Assembly (NCBI RefSeq): GCF_947172395.1
Contig: NC_069097.1
Span: 16,290,142-16,354,141, forward strand
DNA from: Bicyclus anynana
Lineage: Eukaryota > Arthropoda > Insecta > Lepidoptera > Nymphalidae
Direction: 5' to 3'
DNA: 64,000 nt
Below, piece after piece: positions 33,241 to 44,861 of this stretch (position 1 is its first letter; each line of letters begins with the position of its first letter). The notes under the pieces are model-generated. The model was not told the origin of the DNA and ran no database searches. It worked only from the letters and a program-made list of their open reading frames with translations. Position numbers and translations under genes: made by a program.

Positions 33241-36200
33241 GGAGAAACCTGCAACGATGTCTCGTCGAGCGACCTTAGTAAAAATGTACATTAGTAGGAA
33301 AACGGAGCGTATGAAAAAGTCGAAATCGGCGGCGACCGATTGCTGTCATCCCTTGATAATCAAATAGTTTTGGCTTAAATGGCCTGGATCCAGAAGTCAC
33401 GAAGAACCTCGTGATCCTAATACTCGTACCTCTGGAATCTGCTAAAATGAATACAACTGCGATACGATAGAATCACTGGTGCTGGCCTCAAACATTCATT
33501 GATCATGGATATCAATCATGCAAAAATGATTTCGTTTGTTATTTCAATGTAAATATAATCATACAATCCAAAAATTCATACGAAACCACGAGCAGGTACT
33601 AAAATGTTTTAATATCTTGGGATAAATAATAATACGGGTCGTTATGCTGAAAAATCTGACCCAATAACGGTAGATTACCCCATAACGGTCATAAAGCTTA
33701 AAGAGGCCTCTAACATTGTTTTAACTTTTAATATCGTGTTTTATTGCGGCCGGTCGTGGAGGCGGGCCGGTGTTTATGGGCGACTTACGGCCGCTCACGA
33801 GCCTTAATGGGCGCGTGATGGGCGCCCTTATTAGCTCCGTGAAATACTGTGGGCAAATGTGGCGCTGGCATTTCTATTTGCGAAGTGCTAATACTAATCA
33901 CCAGGCGAGGAACGACTGGTACATATTTATGTGGTTATCGTTACACTGACGGGTTCCTACGAGCACGACCCACATCTGAGTGTGTGTGTACACAAGTTTT
34001 TATGTTTCTTGCGCACCATTCACTTGGAGCGTTGATAGTTAAACGTGGATCACACACATACTACTATGGTAACATAGAACTAATTGTCCGATCCGTTTTG
34101 GCTTTTTAGTTTGTCGCCTCAGAATACAGAACGATGATAATAATAAATAATTTAAGTTTAGTGAGAGGAGGAGTCACTACGTAGTTTTTCATCGCATTTT
34201 CGTTTTTGCAATCATCTAATAATACCTATGTTTTCAACAAAATACAATTATATAATTCACGCAGAGACAAATATGTTGTTGCAAGTGTAGATAGGCGGCG
34301 GTAATCACATAATAAAAAACATTTTTAAGAAATGTACCAACACTCAACCAAGGGAAGTTTTAATTATTAAAAAATGATGGAAGTTTGTAAAGAAAACTGA
34401 AGGTAGCGTGAAATTGTTTAAGCAAAGCACGACCACGCGCCGCGGTGGCTCAAAGGGTGAAATTAATTACTTTTGCTAATTAAATGATGCTGATGACGCC
34501 TCCCCCTTCCCCCGCGGCGGAGAGGAGACACGGGAGGTATCTCTAAACGTGGTTTAAGCAACGGTTTTGGTTTACAGTGATTTTAGGGTTCGACGTTACT
34601 TACTTACCTTAGGCCTCTATATATTTTTCTTTTAATTTTTGTTATTGTCTTATACATTAAATAAATATTTAAAAAAACATAAAAGAAAAGCTCTAACAGA
34701 CAGGCTGATAATGTTGGCCAATTAAAAATTAGCAAAAAGTAACAACAAACATAATTGCCACCTCATTGCTGCAAGGCAATTTAAGTCTCTTTAGACCTCA
34801 GCATCACTTTGATCAGACATGGCTTGGACTGACTGGCTCGTAGCCTGCGAGCTACTATATATCTGTCTGTCTGTCAGCAGGCGCTCCACAGCCCACAGCC
34901 CACGGCCCACAGGGCGGGCGGGGAGCGCGGAGGGGCGCTCGCGAGTCAGTAAACAACGCTATAACTCTCGCTCGTTGTTTATCGCTTGTTTCTGTCGACA
35001 GAAACTTGCTGATTAGTGTTATAACGACTTCACGTATTGTATGAGTTCGGTTGTTGTTGTGTGACGTCACACGGACGGACTTTGCTGCACTTGTGAATTA
35101 TTTGTCACGGGAGAACTTCGGGTCGATTCACTACTTTATTGTAGAGTTTATTTTGTAAATTGGCTCAAGTACTTAGTAGGTATTTTAGGTTTAACAGGTT
35201 GTATCTACGAGTATACCTAATCTTGAGTTAGCTATTTAACAGACTGCTTCGATACTAAGCATCAACATGTGTAGGGTTTTTTTTTCTGTACAAAACCGCC
35301 ATCTTTACTCTATCCGCAATTTAAGTTATCTAGTGGTTTTCGTCATCAGCACCATCATAATCTGCCCATTTAAATGGCACTCAAAAGGGCGCAGACATCT
35401 CTCTCTCTTTCGATGTAGAGCCTGTAGCCACGGCCCCATACTGCTCTAATGCCGCTGTTGACCAAAACTTAATGATAATGATAGTGCTGACTTTGTAATG
35501 ATCACACCACCAAATTATGACTTAAAACAGTTTTCCGAACTTCTAAATCTCCGGGCTACAGCCAACGAAGCTTTTAACTTATGTTTGTAGAGTAACAAAT
35601 AATAAAAAACAAACAAAAATACGAACACAGAATAATCAGCGCCAGCAGTTGCGAGCGTTCCGTCGGCGTCGGTGCAATAAAACTGTGCAGAGACATTTTG
35701 AACGCGCGATGAAAACATGAGAGCAAATTAAACTCTCTTTTATCTGCATGCTCTTTATTTCACACCCAACAATTATTCGCGCGCCGAACGAACCGACTGC
35801 GACGAACAAAATGAGTGGATAACATATGAGGTGCTTTTTTCATATCGGAATATGGCTCACTGTGTCGATAAGTGGAAAACCATGATTTGCAGATTGGTTT
35901 TCTTAAAACACAAAAGGTACAAGCGCTCCTCTCCCACGGTGCGAGAAAGCTGCCCGCCCGAGAGTCGCCCGTTGTCTCCCTGAGGCGTTTACTGATCTCC
36001 TTGTGGAGAGTAACGATACTTAGCGACGGATATACAGATGGATACATTCTCGGTAGTTCTTTCCTGGACGAGGAGCTCCGTTTACGTACATTCGCAGTCA
36101 GACAAAATAGTCACATACCAATGTGACATTTAGAGTAAAAGTACCTAATATAAGTACATAAGCCTATAAATGGATTGTAATAATTTATCATCTAAAAAAG

Positions 36201-36924
36201 TACCCTGAGGTTTCACCCGCTAAATTAACATTTTCGTGGGACTATAGGGATAAAATATAGCCTATGTTACTACCTGACAATGTAGCATTGCTGTAGTGAA
36301 AGACTTTTTCAAGTCGGTCCAGTAGTTTCAAAGCCATATAAAAAGTTGGTATAGATTGCAAACAAATATTTTCCACAATTTTCCAACAATTTTCCTCCTT
36401 GTAATATTAATAGGTAGGTATAGAAAGATTCAAATCTCATTTGGGTGAGTAAATTATGACACAATAGAGTAAATAAACACACAATAAAGTGAAATATGAT
36501 AACTGCTAAAATGTGGACTGCTCTTCCGCCTTCTGTGTTCCCAGACACGTATAATTTGAGCACCTTCAAGGCAAGGCAAGCTCGCATCATCTTAGAACTC
36601 ATCAAGGATTTCCATCAAGCATGGTTGTAGTCAAGTGCAAGCCTTTAGCATAAGAAAAAATAAAGCAGATTGTAATTGTGTGTTTAGAAAAGTAAAGTTG
36701 AGCGAATAGTGCGGGGTGCGGCGGGGTTCCGACCCTCGCTTGTTAGTCCTCCCGCATTGTCAGCTGACCGCGCTCGCACTACTTCTTGCACTATGTTCAG
36801 TACACATATACCTACTTAGTTTACTTAGGTTAGGTACCTACTTAAAAACAAATTAATACTAATTAATATTAAACTGTTGGTATTGCTTCGATAGCCAAAT
36901 TATACAGTAAGCAAAAATGTCTTT

Positions 36925-37625
36925 TTAAACCGACTTCCAAAAAGGAGGAGGTTCTACGTTAGGGTTTATGTATGTTTTTTTATATATATCCAGCGATATT
37001 TCCGTCATTTATGGACCGATTTTGAAAATTCTTTTTTGTTTAGAAGGGTATACTTCCAGGGTGGTCCCATTTTTTTCATGTCAGGATCTGATTATTTTTA
37101 TTATTTTGAAAATCGTAGAGACGGCTAGTGTTTTTGTTAGTGTTTCCTTATGGTATTGTAAACCACTACAATTTTATGAAGGTCCGGAGTTGGTCTGATG
37201 ATGGAGCCGAAATACAGACGATGGAACTCGTCAACGATTTACAGCAGTTACCTTTTGTTTTGGGCTTGATTAGTTTGTATTGATGAGAACTTTCCACCTA
37301 GATGGGTTGTGAATGTATTAGGGGTCTGGTGATGAAGACGAAGGTCACTTAAGAGAACTCCTCGATGGTTATGTGATACCTTTCACGTTTTTTTTGGATA
37401 TTCATATTACGTGTGGATAAAGGGGGAGTGAGATTTTGTATACGAGTTGAGGCAGTATTTTCAACCGATTTCCAACTCAATTTAATTAAAACATAAACAT
37501 AAACATAGGGCTTGGCACTGCTTTCAAACTGATCAGAAAGTAGCACATAGGTAAGGTTGTTATTTTTTGCTTCTTAATTTAGGTTAATTTTTGAGTTGGA
37601 TGTCGGTTGAATTTTTTTATTAATT
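36925..37625 (-). mobile_element. Second copy of the 1.3-kb hairpin/tandem repeat family
   Basis: Inverted relative to 15743-17068. It begins ACCGACTTCCAAAAAGGAGG and ends GTTGGATGTCGGTTGAATTT, with a single decayed 130-bp unit (GATGAGAACTTTCCACCTAG near 37280). It lacks the second hairpin arm. Confidence 0.65.
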
Positions 37626-38164
37626 TTTTTATCATTGGATAGGTACCTATTACTTCTAGTCTGTCGTAATCAACAGTTGCATCCTTTGACTATTCACATC
37701 AAAAGATACTCGGGTTCCAGTGAGATTGCAATTAAGTTTCTAATTAAGAGACAGATTGGATATTGGTCGACGAGAAATGTTAAAGTACCTAATCTATAGA
37801 TGTGAGTGTATGTACTTACCCCTCCCCCCCTAATGTTAGTCATTACCCTCCACTTCCGGTCGGCGTGTAGCACCACAGTATCGAGGTAGATTTCCGGGTA
37901 CTTGATCACACATACTTTACTTTTATTATAAAAGTGATATAAAATTCAAAATTAACGTTTTAGGACTGCACTAACAATATAATTACATTTTATACATTTA
38001 CATTTTATAACAATTTTAGAGAATAATTCCCGACACAAGAGTTATGTATTTAACTGTATTATACGAGTATATACAAAACAGATGAAGATCAAATAAGCCA
38101 ATGGTATGTATTAACATGTTTTCAATTAATTAAATTATTTGATAAAAGAAATTATTCAGCATTA

Positions 38165-38256
38165 TCATTAATGACAACCTCTCAGAATGAGCGGCCTTAG
38201 TCCACCACGCTGGTCCGATGCGGATTCTCATGTACGCAAGTTTCCTCAAAGAAAGT
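38165..38256 (-). mobile_element. SINE family A fragment (copy 11)
   Basis: Contains only the 3' part, CTCAGAATGAG and CCACGCTGGTCCGATGCGGA, and then a jump to GCAAGTTTCCTCA, showing an internal deletion. Confidence 0.55.
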
Positions 38257-38926
38257 ATAAATACCAAGGTGCTTATAAAATTGTAGAATGTATTGTTAAT
38301 CAAAATGATTTTTATTATGATATTTTTAAATCATGTCTTTTCTATAACTCACTCCTGTTTCTAACTCTGTAACGGCAATGACACGCGTACAATTTTCCGG
38401 GCGGTTTTCCGTGATGTGTAAAGGTTTCGCTTATTGAATTTAATCACGTTTTCAACATTACTAAATCTAATAAATGCGTGCAAGCACCCACGTAATATGA
38501 TAACCCGAGTGTTCGGGTGATTAGCTAATGGAATGAATCCTTTCCGTGGGCGTAGGACGGGTCCTGTGTAGGGATTCGATAATCCGTCGGGATGAGGTTC
38601 GTCAGCACAATAACATTCATCTCGTCTCAATGAGATCAGCTCTCGTCTGCTCATCTGCCGCCGCGCCGCGGGCAAGCGTGATCGGAATTCAATCATTTCA
38701 ATTTCGGTTCGAACATTCATTTATTACTGTGAGGATATTCCGTTCATCCAGGGATTAAGTCCTCTGAACAGGTCGAACAAGTCGAACGAGCATAATCATT
38801 CATTTATCAGTCCATTTTATTATTTGACCACTCGCTACAGGCAGGCCTTCCTTTTTAGAGAGCGTATCTGGATCTTAGACCCACCGCGCTGCTCCGACGC
38901 GGGTTGGCGGGCTTACTTTTTTTATT

Positions 38927-39190
38927 CTTTACAAGTTAGCTCTTGACTGCAATCTCACCGGATGGTAAATTAAGATGCAAACTAAGATCCACATCCCTAT
39001 CCATTTGTACACAACATCGTACCGGAACGCTAAATCGCTTAGTACGTCTTTGCCGGTAGGGTGGTAACTAGCCACGGACGAAGCCTCCCACCACCCAGAC
39101 CTGGACCAATTAGGAACACTTCAATCGGCCCAGCCGGGTATCGAACCCCGGACCTCCGTCTTGTAAACCGCACGGTTTTCGCGCAGTCCC
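38927..39190 (-). mobile_element. tRNA-derived SINE, family C copy 2
   Basis: Minus-strand B box inside GGTCCGGGGTTCGATACCCG (39135-39155). The body with CGCTAAATCGCTTAGTACG and GGTAGGGTGGTAAC is shared with 11118-11310. Confidence 0.65.
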
Positions 39191-39403
39191 CCCCCCCTTG
39201 GCCCGCATATCATGGGAGTGTTATCAACGAAGTCGCCAGACTCTACACCACTATACGAGGCTGAAGCGTGTTCAGTGTACACGGACCACAGAAAAAAGTT
39301 CCGCGTAATAACATTACAAGCGTTATTAAATAAAGGCGAATTATGAAGTGCCGCGCGGCGGCGGATGTTGAAATTAATTAAACTTGAAAATTGAATTATG
39401 TGC

Positions 39404-39442
39404 CCCCCCCCGCGCCGCGCCCCGCACCCCCGCCCCCGCCCG
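39404..39442. repeat. C-rich low-complexity tract
   Basis: Runs of nine, four, five, five and three C separated by GCG, downstream of an AATTAATTAAACTTG block. It is quadruplex-capable on the minus strand. Confidence 0.6.
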
Positions 39443-40014
39443 CCGAGCTAATGTCGTGTTGTTTCACGGCACAAGGAAACTTGTGAATGGTGCGGTAATT
39501 TTTAGGTAAATGCCTTTTCATGAAACTTTTTCGCCCATATTATTTGGAGATGTAAGAAATTACAAGTTAGTTAGCGTTATTTCATTATTATGAGGATCTT
39601 TATTTTCAATGAAATTAAATGTTTTTATTTACGTTTTAAGAGTATAGGTTTATTTAATTTGTCATAATTAACAGCATTGACTTTTATAATATTCGACATT
39701 TATTTTATATAACTACAAACTAAAAGTATTATGTCATCGCCTGTTTTAAAAGAAACTAGTACTTTTCCATAATAAATATTATTATTAAGTTTTATTGCTA
39801 CAGTTATCAATTATACATTTATACGAGTATCCACCTTCATACATTATAGGTAATAGTTATAATAAGAACGTATTTATCTTTTCGGATGTGTTGTTAATTT
39901 CTCCGACTCCACCTTTCTTTCTCAAAAGTCAGAGAAAAACCGGTTTCTCAATTGTTGTCTCAGCAGTTTGTTCGAGTAATTTGTTCCAATATTCAGCACG
40001 AAAGCTTTAATCTC

Positions 40015-40020
40015 TTTATT
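40015..40020 (-). terminator. Probable polyadenylation signal of THAP-B
   Basis: TTTATT on plus is AATAAA on minus, about 150 bp past the THAP-B stop codon. Confidence 0.45.
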
Positions 40021-40171
40021 GCATACTTCTTTCTTGAAATTGTTTTGCTTTAAATCGTACCGTACAACTTTTATCAAACAAATACTCATTCATTAACTCG
40101 GTCATTAACTACTTAGTAACTAGAGCATAATATTTTGGTAAAAAGGGAATTATTTCATCAAAAATATAATC

Positions 40172-42219
40172 TTAATCTGCTATTACATCTACTTGTACTT
40201 CTTCTTTTATAACTTCCGGTTCGAATTCTTCGTCAAGTTCCTCAACTTTGACATTAACGTCTAGTAAAATACTTGACTCTTCAGCAGGTAACTCTAGATC
40301 ATTAATGAAATTTTCTGGTATTAGTTCTTCATTAGGTTCTTCTTCAACTTCTTCTGCTTCAATTTTTACTTGGAACGTATATTTTCCTAATTCTTCTATA
40401 TTTTGCGAAATCACATCCGCCTCATTTGAAACATTTGAAATTTTTTCCAATTTCTTTTTTTGTTCGGAAATCAATTCTTCATCCAATACAGGTGAAATCA
40501 TTTTAATCTTTTTATCTTGCAAGTTTTTTTCCTCTGTCACTTTTCGTTTCCTATTGTTGATCTTTTTTATCTTTGCTCGTCTTAGGTCCAAAGTCATTTC
40601 CAACTGCTCTTCTTCAGTTTTTTCTGAAATCAATTGCTTTTGCTCTTCCACTTGAGGGTTTGATGCGGTTTCAGTTTGACAGTCAAATTTGTGCGGAACG
40701 ACTCCTTTCCTCAGCATCAGCTTCTTAGTTTCCTTTCTGCCCATCAGTTTCCACTGTAAGTAGTTTATCATGTCTTCTTCAAGCTGTAAAAATGTGAAAA
40801 TCAATATTACTGAATAAACACTGCGCCTCTACGGTATAAGGTTAGTTAGAAACTAGAATAAAGGTTTAGGAGGTACTAGTAACTATTTCAGCACCAGTTT
40901 TGTTAGTGCATGTTGGGGTGAGGTTATAATAATCTACAAATTATAAAGGGTCAAGTTGTAGACGTTTTGCTGTCCTCAAGCAACCCTTGTCGTTACTGAT
41001 CTTAGCGCAAGTTGTGCGTGCTGCTGCGGCAGCAGGCACACACAGGGCATGAGCTTACGTTGAAGTGGTCCTCGCAGCAGAACCGGTTGCACGTGAGCGA
41101 CAGCGCGCGGTGCTGCGGGCCGCGCCCCATGGCGGCCAGCCACGCGTGCCGCGCCTCGCCCCGCGGCATGCTGAGGAACAGCTTGTGCGGCGTGCGGCGC
41201 GTGCTGCTGCGGCAGCGCGGCACCACGCAGTACTTGTAGCGCACCGACTTGCCGTCCTCCGCATCCTTTATACTAAATCTTATTAAACTCGCAAATAATT
41301 ATTAAAATCGATCATCATCATCACCTTCATCATCATCCATCTTCATCATCATCATCGGCATTATCACAAACACAACGGTCTCGAGCCGCCAGCTGTCCTG
41401 TCCTCGGTCCACCTAGTGGGGGATCGACCAACACTGCGCTTTCCGCTGTGGGATCGCCATTCCAGCTCCTTGGGCCATCGCCCGCTGAGTCATTTTAGAG
41501 CATTCTAATAAGGCCAATAGTTACCGACCAAGTCTTGTACATATGCATATTATATTCTGTGACCAGGCCTCGGTCATCACTGGCAACACGCACTGTTCAG
41601 ACACGCAGGAATAGGAATAGGAATTTTGGACGTAAAGATGTCACGGAGTTTCCTGAACGCTGCCGAGCTGAATTCGGCGGCTCACTTCGTTCTCGAAGTT
41701 ACACCTACCTTACGGGACTGTGTGTCCTAAATTTATTCGTCTACAATTTCGAGCGCAGTGTCCTCAACAATTAATGAGCGGTCAATATGAGCATTAGACA
41801 TTTAGCATTGACCTTTGCCTTACTCATCTTAATTTTTAGGCCCACTGTGACTTGGCTAAAGCGTTTGAATGCACCATGTATTCAAGTCAAGAAGCAATTG
41901 CCTACCTGTGATTACAAAATTAAGAAAATTCTCTGGTATGCAGGTTTCCTCTTGATGTTTTTCCTTCACCGTTTGAGACACGTGATATTTAATTTACTAA
42001 AATGTACATAACTGAAAAGTTAGAGGTGCATGCCCCGGATGCTTGGACCGGATTCGAACCTACACCCTCCGGAATCAAAGGTAGGTAGGTCCACTGGGCT
42101 ATCACGGCACTGTAACTAATGTAATTTTAATCAAAGCATTACGTAAAATAGATACAATAAGGTATAGTTACCTCATTGCTGTGGGCGGCACGTTTCTCAG
42201 TCTGCTTCGAAGATTTCAT
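40172..42219 (-). CDS. THAP-B: THAP zinc-finger protein (three exons, 288 aa)
   Basis: Minus-strand exons: 42172-42219 (16 codons from ATG), 41059-41265, 40172-40783. All junctions are GT-AG and phase 0. The THAP domain (about residues 25-118) binds DNA through a C2CH zinc site: C29 and C34 (CVVPRC), C80 and H83 (CCEDHF). F46, P50 and W58 are at family positions, and GVVPHKF (112-118) stands for the usual AVPSIF end. After it come a basic stretch KIKKINNRKRK (156-166), a likely nuclear localisation signal, and a strongly acidic tail with SUMO-acceptor-type motifs VKIE (224-227), VKVE (263-266) and IKEE (277-280). It is likely a nuclear DNA-binding regulator. No transposase domain is present, so it is not a P-element relic. 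It lies head-to-tail with THAP-A. Intron 1 contains a LINE tail and a SINE. Exon 2 is far GC-richer than exon 3. Confidence 0.85.
41310..41515 (-). mobile_element. LINE 3' end fragment in THAP-B intron 1
   Basis: The minus-strand reading gives SPTRWTEDRTAGGSRP, the same degraded C-terminal tail as at 24197-24382. It is followed on plus by an ATC/CATCAT-rich tail (41310-41355). Confidence 0.6.
41915..42110 (-). mobile_element. tRNA-derived SINE, family A copy 4, in THAP-B intron 1
   Basis: Minus-strand copy with AATTCTCTGGTATGCAGG-type body and GGATTCGAACCTACACCC (B box complement) ending at GGCTATCACGGC. Its 3' part is missing. Confidence 0.75.
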
Positions 42220-42354
42220 TTCTTTAACCTTCGTGTAAATATAAAATACTCAGAGCACACGCGTATCGCGTTCATAGATTAGATACTCATTTCACGTTCA
42301 AATGGCCAACTAGGGCGTATATGACGTTCTCGGACATCACTAGACGTTCCGTCT

Positions 42355-42455
42355 GCCAGCGGCGGGAGACGGCGCAGTGCGCGGCGGGCGGCGGGGCGCG
42401 GCGCGGGGGCGCTGTGACGTCACGCGACGCCCGGCCCGAGCGACGCAGTGCTGCC
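42355..42455 (-). promoter_or_regulatory. GC-rich putative promoter of THAP-B with a CRE site
   Basis: A CpG-dense block (GCGGCGGGCGGCGGGGCGCG type) 136-236 bp upstream of the THAP-B start codon contains TGACGTCA at about 42415-42422. No TATA box is visible. Position and composition fit a TATA-less housekeeping-type promoter. Confidence 0.4.
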
Positions 42456-44750
42456 AACTTTACTACTTGCGTGCGATAGTAACCCGATTCCGATTTAAAA
42501 AGTATAACTCAAATGAAATTGATATTAATATACAAATTTTTACTTTAGCGTTTTCTATGCTCTGTGGTGTAAACTTTATACGATACAGCCTTCAGACGAA
42601 TTACTTACCTACCTACCCTACGATGGATTCAGTATTGGTTAATGGTTTGACTTGGTAATTTGTTTTGTGAATGTGAATATCCACAACTGTCGTTATTTTA
42701 AAGTAAGAAAGGTAAGTAGTATCTACTTAACCTACTCGTACCTAAGTACCTACTTGACTCCTTAGATAGGCACATACTTACTCAACTTGATGTAGGTAGC
42801 AGCGAAAGCTACATTCGTTTTGATGTTCTATAATCTATATTCTTCTACATTATATGGGTACAATCAATGATTACTACTACTAGTATAAAATGATTTTCTG
42901 TATTCTGAGAAATGAACATTGGGTACAATATAATGTCATTGCTATATATTCTTACTAGCGGACGCTCGCGACTTTGTCTGCGTGGAATTCAGTTTTTCCC
43001 AATTCCCGCGGGAACCATGGATATTTCCGAGATGAAAAGTAGCCTATGTGTTAATCTAGAGTAAAATCTATTTCCTTCCAAATTCCAGCCAAATCGCTTC
43101 AGTAGCCGCAGCTTAAAGGAGGAACAAACATACACTCACACACACATTCACATAAACTTTCGCCTTTATAATATTACTGTGATATGATTTTCTTATCTTG
43201 TATGATTGCTATCGGTTATTGTATGCCGGGGATCAATGTTAGTATGTCACTGCGTCACTGCCTGAGATACTTACAGAAATTTTTACTTTATGAATATTTC
43301 AAACAAAAAATACTTAAATAAATCGCATTGTTCGTTTGTACGCTAGCAGGTATCGAATAGTTATATATAAGTAGATACTATTGTTTACCGATCATGTTTC
43401 ACAAGGTTGTACAAACTGCGACGTCACCGGCTGGCGGTGCGGTGTCATCGTCATGTGGTCATGGTGGCGCCTCACGCCTGGCGCGGCGCGCGGCGGCAGA
43501 GCTCGCATGCGTTGCCGGTCTTCGCACTGTGACGTCACAGTTTGCGCCGTACAATAGAGTAGGACGACGGTATGGTAGCGTGTTTCTACTCAGATCTCTC
43601 GCTCTCATCGAAAGTAAGGATTAGTACATATAAGCGATGTTTGATTTGCATTTACTAGTTATTGTAAGTTTACTTAAATTTTTCATTTACTTGAAATTAA
43701 TCATTCGAGTATTCACATTAATGACTTTTAGAGGAAGTGAGAAGTAGTAAAAATATAGAGAATATTGTGAGAGAATCGTACCTCAAAACGTAGTAGGTTT
43801 AAGACTAAGGGCCACCACAACTATATGTTGATTCTTTACGTCATATAATATAAAAACATTTCCATGGAATTTAATAAATGACAGGTTTTAATGCGTTATC
43901 ACATTCAATGTACCATAACAAAAATAATTCTATTTTAAATTCACAGAAAAATAGTTCAAATAAACAATAATTATTTTCTAAACAGTCTCAATATTAATAT
44001 TATAATATACACACTAATGTGATATGAAATAGTTTTAGACTAATTCGATCAGGACCTGAGTCGCTAAACGTCACCGCTCTGTCAAAGTACAAGATGAACG
44101 ATTTTAAGCATTTATAAAAGCTTTTGGTGCAAAAAACAGTCAACAACTTCTACTACTACTATTACTAAAAGATGGAATTACGTTTCATTTGTTGTATTTT
44201 AAACTTATATCAAATAAACAGTATCTCAAAGTAGTCGATTCTTCAGTCAGTCATCGATCAAGATGTCGAACATTCTGTGTAATGAGACTAAACGATCTAT
44301 TTGATAAAGTTATATTAGCTTGTGTAAAAATAACACGTGTGTTCATTATTGTTATGTGTAGTGTATGGGCACAAAATATATTTATTGGTGATGAATAACT
44401 TCGCTCTTCTCAAAAAACGACATACAATTTTACTCGTGAATTTGTGAGTGAGATATTAGTCCGTATCTAATTAGTCTAAAGAAATAGCTGTTATATATTT
44501 TTATTACAAAATATAAAATTTTTACATAATACGTGTAACATCCTATGAGATAATTATAGTTTTTGGTAAGATTATGTTTGTCTGTCGGTTTGTCTGTTTC
44601 TAGCAGTGTTCCTGACTAAAGGGGTTGCGTACGCCCAAAATATCGCAGTTTTCGATAGTAAACATTTGTGACTAGTACTATTAAGCTAAACAAAAAATTA
44701 GAAATAAAAACCAAATAACTTCTGTGTTATATACTGCTGCTCCTGTGGAA
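42456..44750. other. Spacer between THAP-B and THAP-A
   Basis: No gene. A common interspersed repeat lies at 42954-43182 (ACTAGCGGACGCTCGCGACT to CCTTTATAATATTACTGTGA). A GC-rich block at 43410-43550 holds GCGACGTCACC and GTGACGTCAC. The rest is AT-rich. Confidence 0.5.
42954..43182 (+). repeat. Interspersed LINE/SINE-like repeat
   Basis: Begins ACTAGCGGACGCTCGCGACT, has AAATCGCTTCAGTAGCCGC in the middle and ends CGCCTTTATAATATTACTGT. Related pieces occur at 23179, 49279-49420 and, reversed, at 55485-55670. This is a very common arthropod repeat type. Confidence 0.55.
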
Positions 44751-44755
44751 TCTAT

Positions 44756-44787
44756 TTTATTTACCCTAATATCACATTTACTTTATT
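44756..44787 (-). terminator. Polyadenylation signals of THAP-A
   Basis: Two minus-strand AATAAA words (TTTATT on plus at 44756-44761 and 44782-44787), 75-106 bp beyond the stop codon. Confidence 0.5.
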
Positions 44788-44861
44788 TTTATATAAACAC
44801 CCAACGCCAATATCAAGCTTTACTTATCTTTATAGCAATATCTCTCTTATAATAACTCTGT

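Larger units (their letters stand above)
32669..40014. other. Intergenic region between tRNA-Val and THAP-B
   Basis: No supported gene. It holds a YY1/Pho-type motif cluster (33140-33240), GC-rich islands with TTATGGGCG/CTTAATGGG words (33740-33850) and CCGCGGCGG next to TTAATTACTTTTGCTAATTA (34430-34560), a LINE-like 3' segment at about 36170-36345, a copy of the 1.3-kb repeat, SINE fragments and a C-rich tract. Other segments show only AT-rich DNA. Confidence 0.55.

Noticed and set aside
35760..36126. Overlapping 84- to 95-codon ORFs on both strands
   Set aside because: Both strands are equally open with no motif or codon bias. Treated as chance.
38361..38720. 119-codon minus-strand ORF
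   Set aside because: No family recognised, composition follows the local DNA, and there are no splice or polyadenylation signals. It looks like chance.
41012..41286. Plus-strand and alternate-frame ORFs opposite THAP-B exon 2
   Set aside because: They are shadows of the GC-rich THAP exon. Only the minus frame gives the C2CH pattern and joins by splicing to the next exons.
42377..42658. 93-codon plus-strand ORF starting in the GC-rich block
   Set aside because: The start lies in a CpG-rich promoter-like block and the rest is AT-rich with no coding signature.
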